Assembly: GCA_026874595.1 (NCBI GenBank)
Contig: CM049313.1
Coordinates: forward strand, 30,192,008-30,256,007
Reading direction: 5' to 3'
DNA from: Sipunculus nudus
Lineage: Eukaryota > Annelida > Sipuncula > Golfingiida > Sipunculidae
Length of the DNA: 64,000 bases
Positions 61,501-64,000 of the stretch are shown here, piece after piece. Within the stretch, counting starts at the first letter, position 1; every line of letters starts with the position of its first letter. A program made the position numbers and the translations under genes. The notes beneath the pieces were generated by a model, which was given only the letters and a program-made list of their open reading frames with translations, did no database searches and was not told the DNA's origin.

Positions 61501-62070
61501 TGCCTTTCTCACCTAAGCCTGGTTAGCCCCATGCATCAGACTCAAGGTAAGTTTGATGTATTGGCCTGATATTTTGACCTGTCTATGTGTCTTTGATGGC
61601 TTTCTCGTTCACAAGACAGGCGTCGCCACCTGCGATGACTTTTGCACAGTGTATGTACCTGCTTATTTCTACAGAGGAATTTGATATATCAGCTTGAAAT
61701 TGGGCATATATATACATATCGAAAAAACTTTGTCATATCAAAAACTGGTGGTGCCACCTCCAATAATTTTGGCACAGTGTTTCCCTGCTTATTTTCAGGA
61801 GGGGTTTGATATATCAGTCTGAAATTGGGCATATGTATATATCTATGATAGCTTTGTTGTATACAAGACTGGTGGTGCCAGCTACAGTCATTTTTGTGTT
61901 GTGTGCACCCATGCCTGAATTTCAGCAGTGATATTTGTGTAATTGTTTCTTATTCAAAATGTTCAGTTTTTGCATTGTTCATATACATGAGAAGTAATGG
62001 TCCAGCGCTGAAGCATTATACTTGGTGTATTTCCCAATGCACAGGTTCGCATTAGGCCTGTAGGCCTTTT
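58509..62070 (+). mobile_element. D-family element, near full length (D2), with nested F
   Basis: It starts with TTAGCGAACCTGTGATC. Inside it are ggtggcgcc/ggtggtgcc units (58936, 60413, 61750), the low-copy part 60540-60840, and the gagtgaactcttgacct / ctataaatagatc units (60920-61460). It ends with CACAGGTTCGC (62040-62050), inverted relative to the start, then AGGCCT-GT-AGGCCT (62054-62067), which can pair, then a T run. That matches the 3' layout of families B, C and F. The part from 60436 onward is duplicated in inverted orientation at 19062-20735. No coding content. Confidence 0.75.
59071..60101 (+). mobile_element. F-family element nested in D2
   Basis: 5' ATGCCCCCGCCAC-AAA-GTGGCCGGGGCAT hairpin (59071-59099, one mismatch), then a GTCCGTC/ATTCC simple tract, five ~181-bp units (starting near 59145, 59326, 59505, 59686, 59888), and the 3' module GGCGGGGGCAT + TTC + GTGTCG-TTC-CGACAC + ATCTAG followed by T. 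Comparison with D3 (27560-27600, inverted) and D1 (57480-57520) shows insertion inside a T run of the D sequence. No coding content. Confidence 0.88.
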
Positions 62071-63280
62071 TTCATCATTTACACGTGACCACGGTTTATA
62101 GATAACATACTTTTCCAGATGAATCTGATTTAAACACTTAACAACTAAACCGGAAGTTAGGCAACTATATCGGCATATAATTACTAGTATGTATACGTAT
62201 ATAGCCCACCTGACAAGATATATATCTGCTGAATTTAGGACTAGAACCTTTTCACAAATATGGAATATAACTGCATGCGCTGGAATAACCCTGCATAACA
62301 AAAAATTAATTTACAAGTATATTTTGTACAAAGACCTATGACTGGTGGTGAAACACTCAATAATGTTTTTAGTTGCGTCTGTTAATCGTCTTCGGATCAA
62401 TTTTGTCATATATTACAATATATTCATATAACGAAGACTTTTCTCATATAGAGAATATTTAATAAGAGGATGTGAATTCCGTCGAGTGCTGAAGTAGGTG
62501 TGATGGTCTCCTGAAAGCGTGAGTACTGATATTTTCACTGATATCGTGGTCTTGATATTGTCTAGGCGTATCCTTGATGTCCGCCGGTTAATATAGTGAG
62601 CTCTGGTCCCTGCAGCTCTGGTCCGATTACGTAAGCAGTCAGGGGATGCCACCAGCGCGGTGATGCTGACCCCTTGACTACTACTGTGGTTTAGTGACCA
62701 GTAAGGCACACTAATACCCCATATAGTTATACATATATACAGCGTATTTCCTACTCAAGGATATTCCTTATTTGTGAGCAGGTTCCAATTCCTTACTCTT
62801 GTGGCTACAGGTCATAAGGTGGGCACCGTTTTCATCCTTTTGAAGATGTGTGCATTCTCTAGTTGTTAAGTGATTCAGTTTATAATAGATTCACCTTATT
62901 ACGCTCCAAGTTCAATTCAACTTTAAGTTAACCGTAGCCAGTAATTACTTCACAGTTGGTCTATAATTAAGTGTTATGAGAGATTGCATTGCACTTGCAG
63001 TAATTAAGGCCAAAAAACAAGTATGGGTCTTGGGGACCGCCCGCTGTTATTTTCATGCTTTTGATCATATGATATTTTTATCGAAACATACAAAAAAACA
63101 CCCGCCCGCCCGCACTGATTTACGACAAAAGTGCTCGAGTAACATACCTTTTTTTTGGCCAAATGTATTGTTATAGATAATTCTATATTGCATTCGATTC
63201 GATCCAGCAAATATGATATTTTTTTTTATTTATTCATCTTGTACAACTGATATTTCTAACTGGAATTAAAACTTGCGAGG

Positions 63281-63336
<56 letters not shown>

Positions 63337-64000
63337 TTCAATCCCCCCCCCCCCACTTTTACTCTGGCTAGGCCAGATAACGGTATCAGCGCCATGCAGT
63401 CTTACAGCCACTGTTTCGTTCAGGTTCTCAGTCTTGTCTTTTAAAAGTATAAGTTTAGAGTAAAGATAATTAAGGAATAGCATCCAGAGGCTAAATTCCA
63501 GTTGTCTGTATATTATATACTATCCAGTTATGGCGTTATGTACATGGTGCAAACCTGTATAGCTTGTATTCTGAATAAACCTGCCTTGAATTCACCTTCA
63601 AGTGTGCAGGTGACAGTAAATCTGCAGGTCGGCACCCCTGACAATATATACGACCTTTACATTTATATGTAACAAAATGAAATTCCATTGGTTCACCAAG
63701 GCTATTTGTACTTTATTTTATCTTTTAAATGGTATATGGTATTGTATACGTACGATATATATCTGTTACATACATCCACCTATAGGGGATTGGCCCACTG
63801 GCCAGCTACCCAGAACTAAATTTTTGTATCAAGTATAGGCCTAAAGGTATACTGCTTAGCTTCACAGTACAAACATACAGACAAACACCTATATAAAGGC
63901 GTATAAGTGAAGCCGTGTTTCAACTTGTTTCCACATGACACTGTAATACACCGCATATTATACGTCAATTTAAGAACTTAATTTGCCTATTTCAGTATTG
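62071..64000. other. Unassigned sequence
   Basis: No convincing gene. A 98-codon minus frame at 62413-62709 is Arg/Ser/Thr-rich without a motif. A homopurine/C-rich mixture occurs near 63095-63112. Confidence 0.4.
63286..63334. repeat. (TA)n microsatellite followed by C run
   Basis: About 48 bp of pure TA. A run of about 11 C follows at 63344-63354. Confidence 0.95.

Noticed and set aside
62413-62709. 98-codon minus-strand frame as host exon
   Set aside because: No motif and no convincing splice signals. It is kept only as a note in the unassigned stretch.

Overview
The window looks like non-coding, repeat-dominated nuclear DNA of a marine invertebrate. A lophotrochozoan such as a bivalve mollusc is my best guess. 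The reasons are strong AT-richness, a near absence of long open frames, many diverged copies of minisatellite-cored interspersed repeats, hAT, pogo-like and LINE remnants, one spliced transposase gene, and repeat termini (ACAAGTGACCCATGGGTCA, ATGCCCCCGCC) that resemble repeats I recall as abundant in bivalves. No host protein-coding gene can be assigned with confidence. The only clearly recognisable proteins belong to transposons.

Layout: 1-620 may hold a degraded terminal exon. 620-3650 is AT-rich sequence with TA tracts. 3653-9113 holds minisatellite elements of families here called A and B. 9114-13043 is mostly unassigned. 13044-16592 is an A element split by a C element. 19062-20735 is an inverted partial copy of a D element. 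20735-31470 is a mosaic of A, B, D and G elements with inverted host segments (X, Y). 31935-34690 is an E element, followed by a LINE 3' remnant at 35013-35520. 36112-43952 is an old hAT copy that received a pogo-like MITE (36317-37387) and a younger hAT (37511-43266, perfect 8-bp target duplication). The younger hAT carries a decayed BED-type transposase gene whose intron received a C element. 44319-47990 holds G and E elements, the latter carrying a nested TIR element. 48789-49327 is a foldback element with a 10-bp duplication. 50474-53098 is another C element. 54500-57315 is a 42-bp minisatellite with an ~461-bp higher-order period. 57338-62070 is D family with a nested F element. 62071-64000 is unassigned.

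The main observation is that families A, B, C, D and F, though unrelated in sequence, share one terminal plan. The 5' end forms a hairpin near a short G/C-rich simple repeat. The core is a tandem minisatellite. The 3' end carries an inverted copy of the 5' terminal arm immediately before a second hairpin, followed by a short tail (CTAG before T in B, C and F). This plan matches non-autonomous Helitron2/Helentron-like elements (asymmetric terminal inverted repeats plus 3' hairpin, rolling-circle transposition by established knowledge). No Rep/helicase gene is visible here. Cores are shared between families with different ends, which suggests module exchange. One shared core carries about twenty perfect AGGTCAAAGGTCA (DR1) sites.

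All family letters (A-G, X, Y) are my own labels. Element boundaries come from comparing copies inside this window only. Strand for A, B, C, E and G follows the orientation implied by the proposed 3' hairpin.
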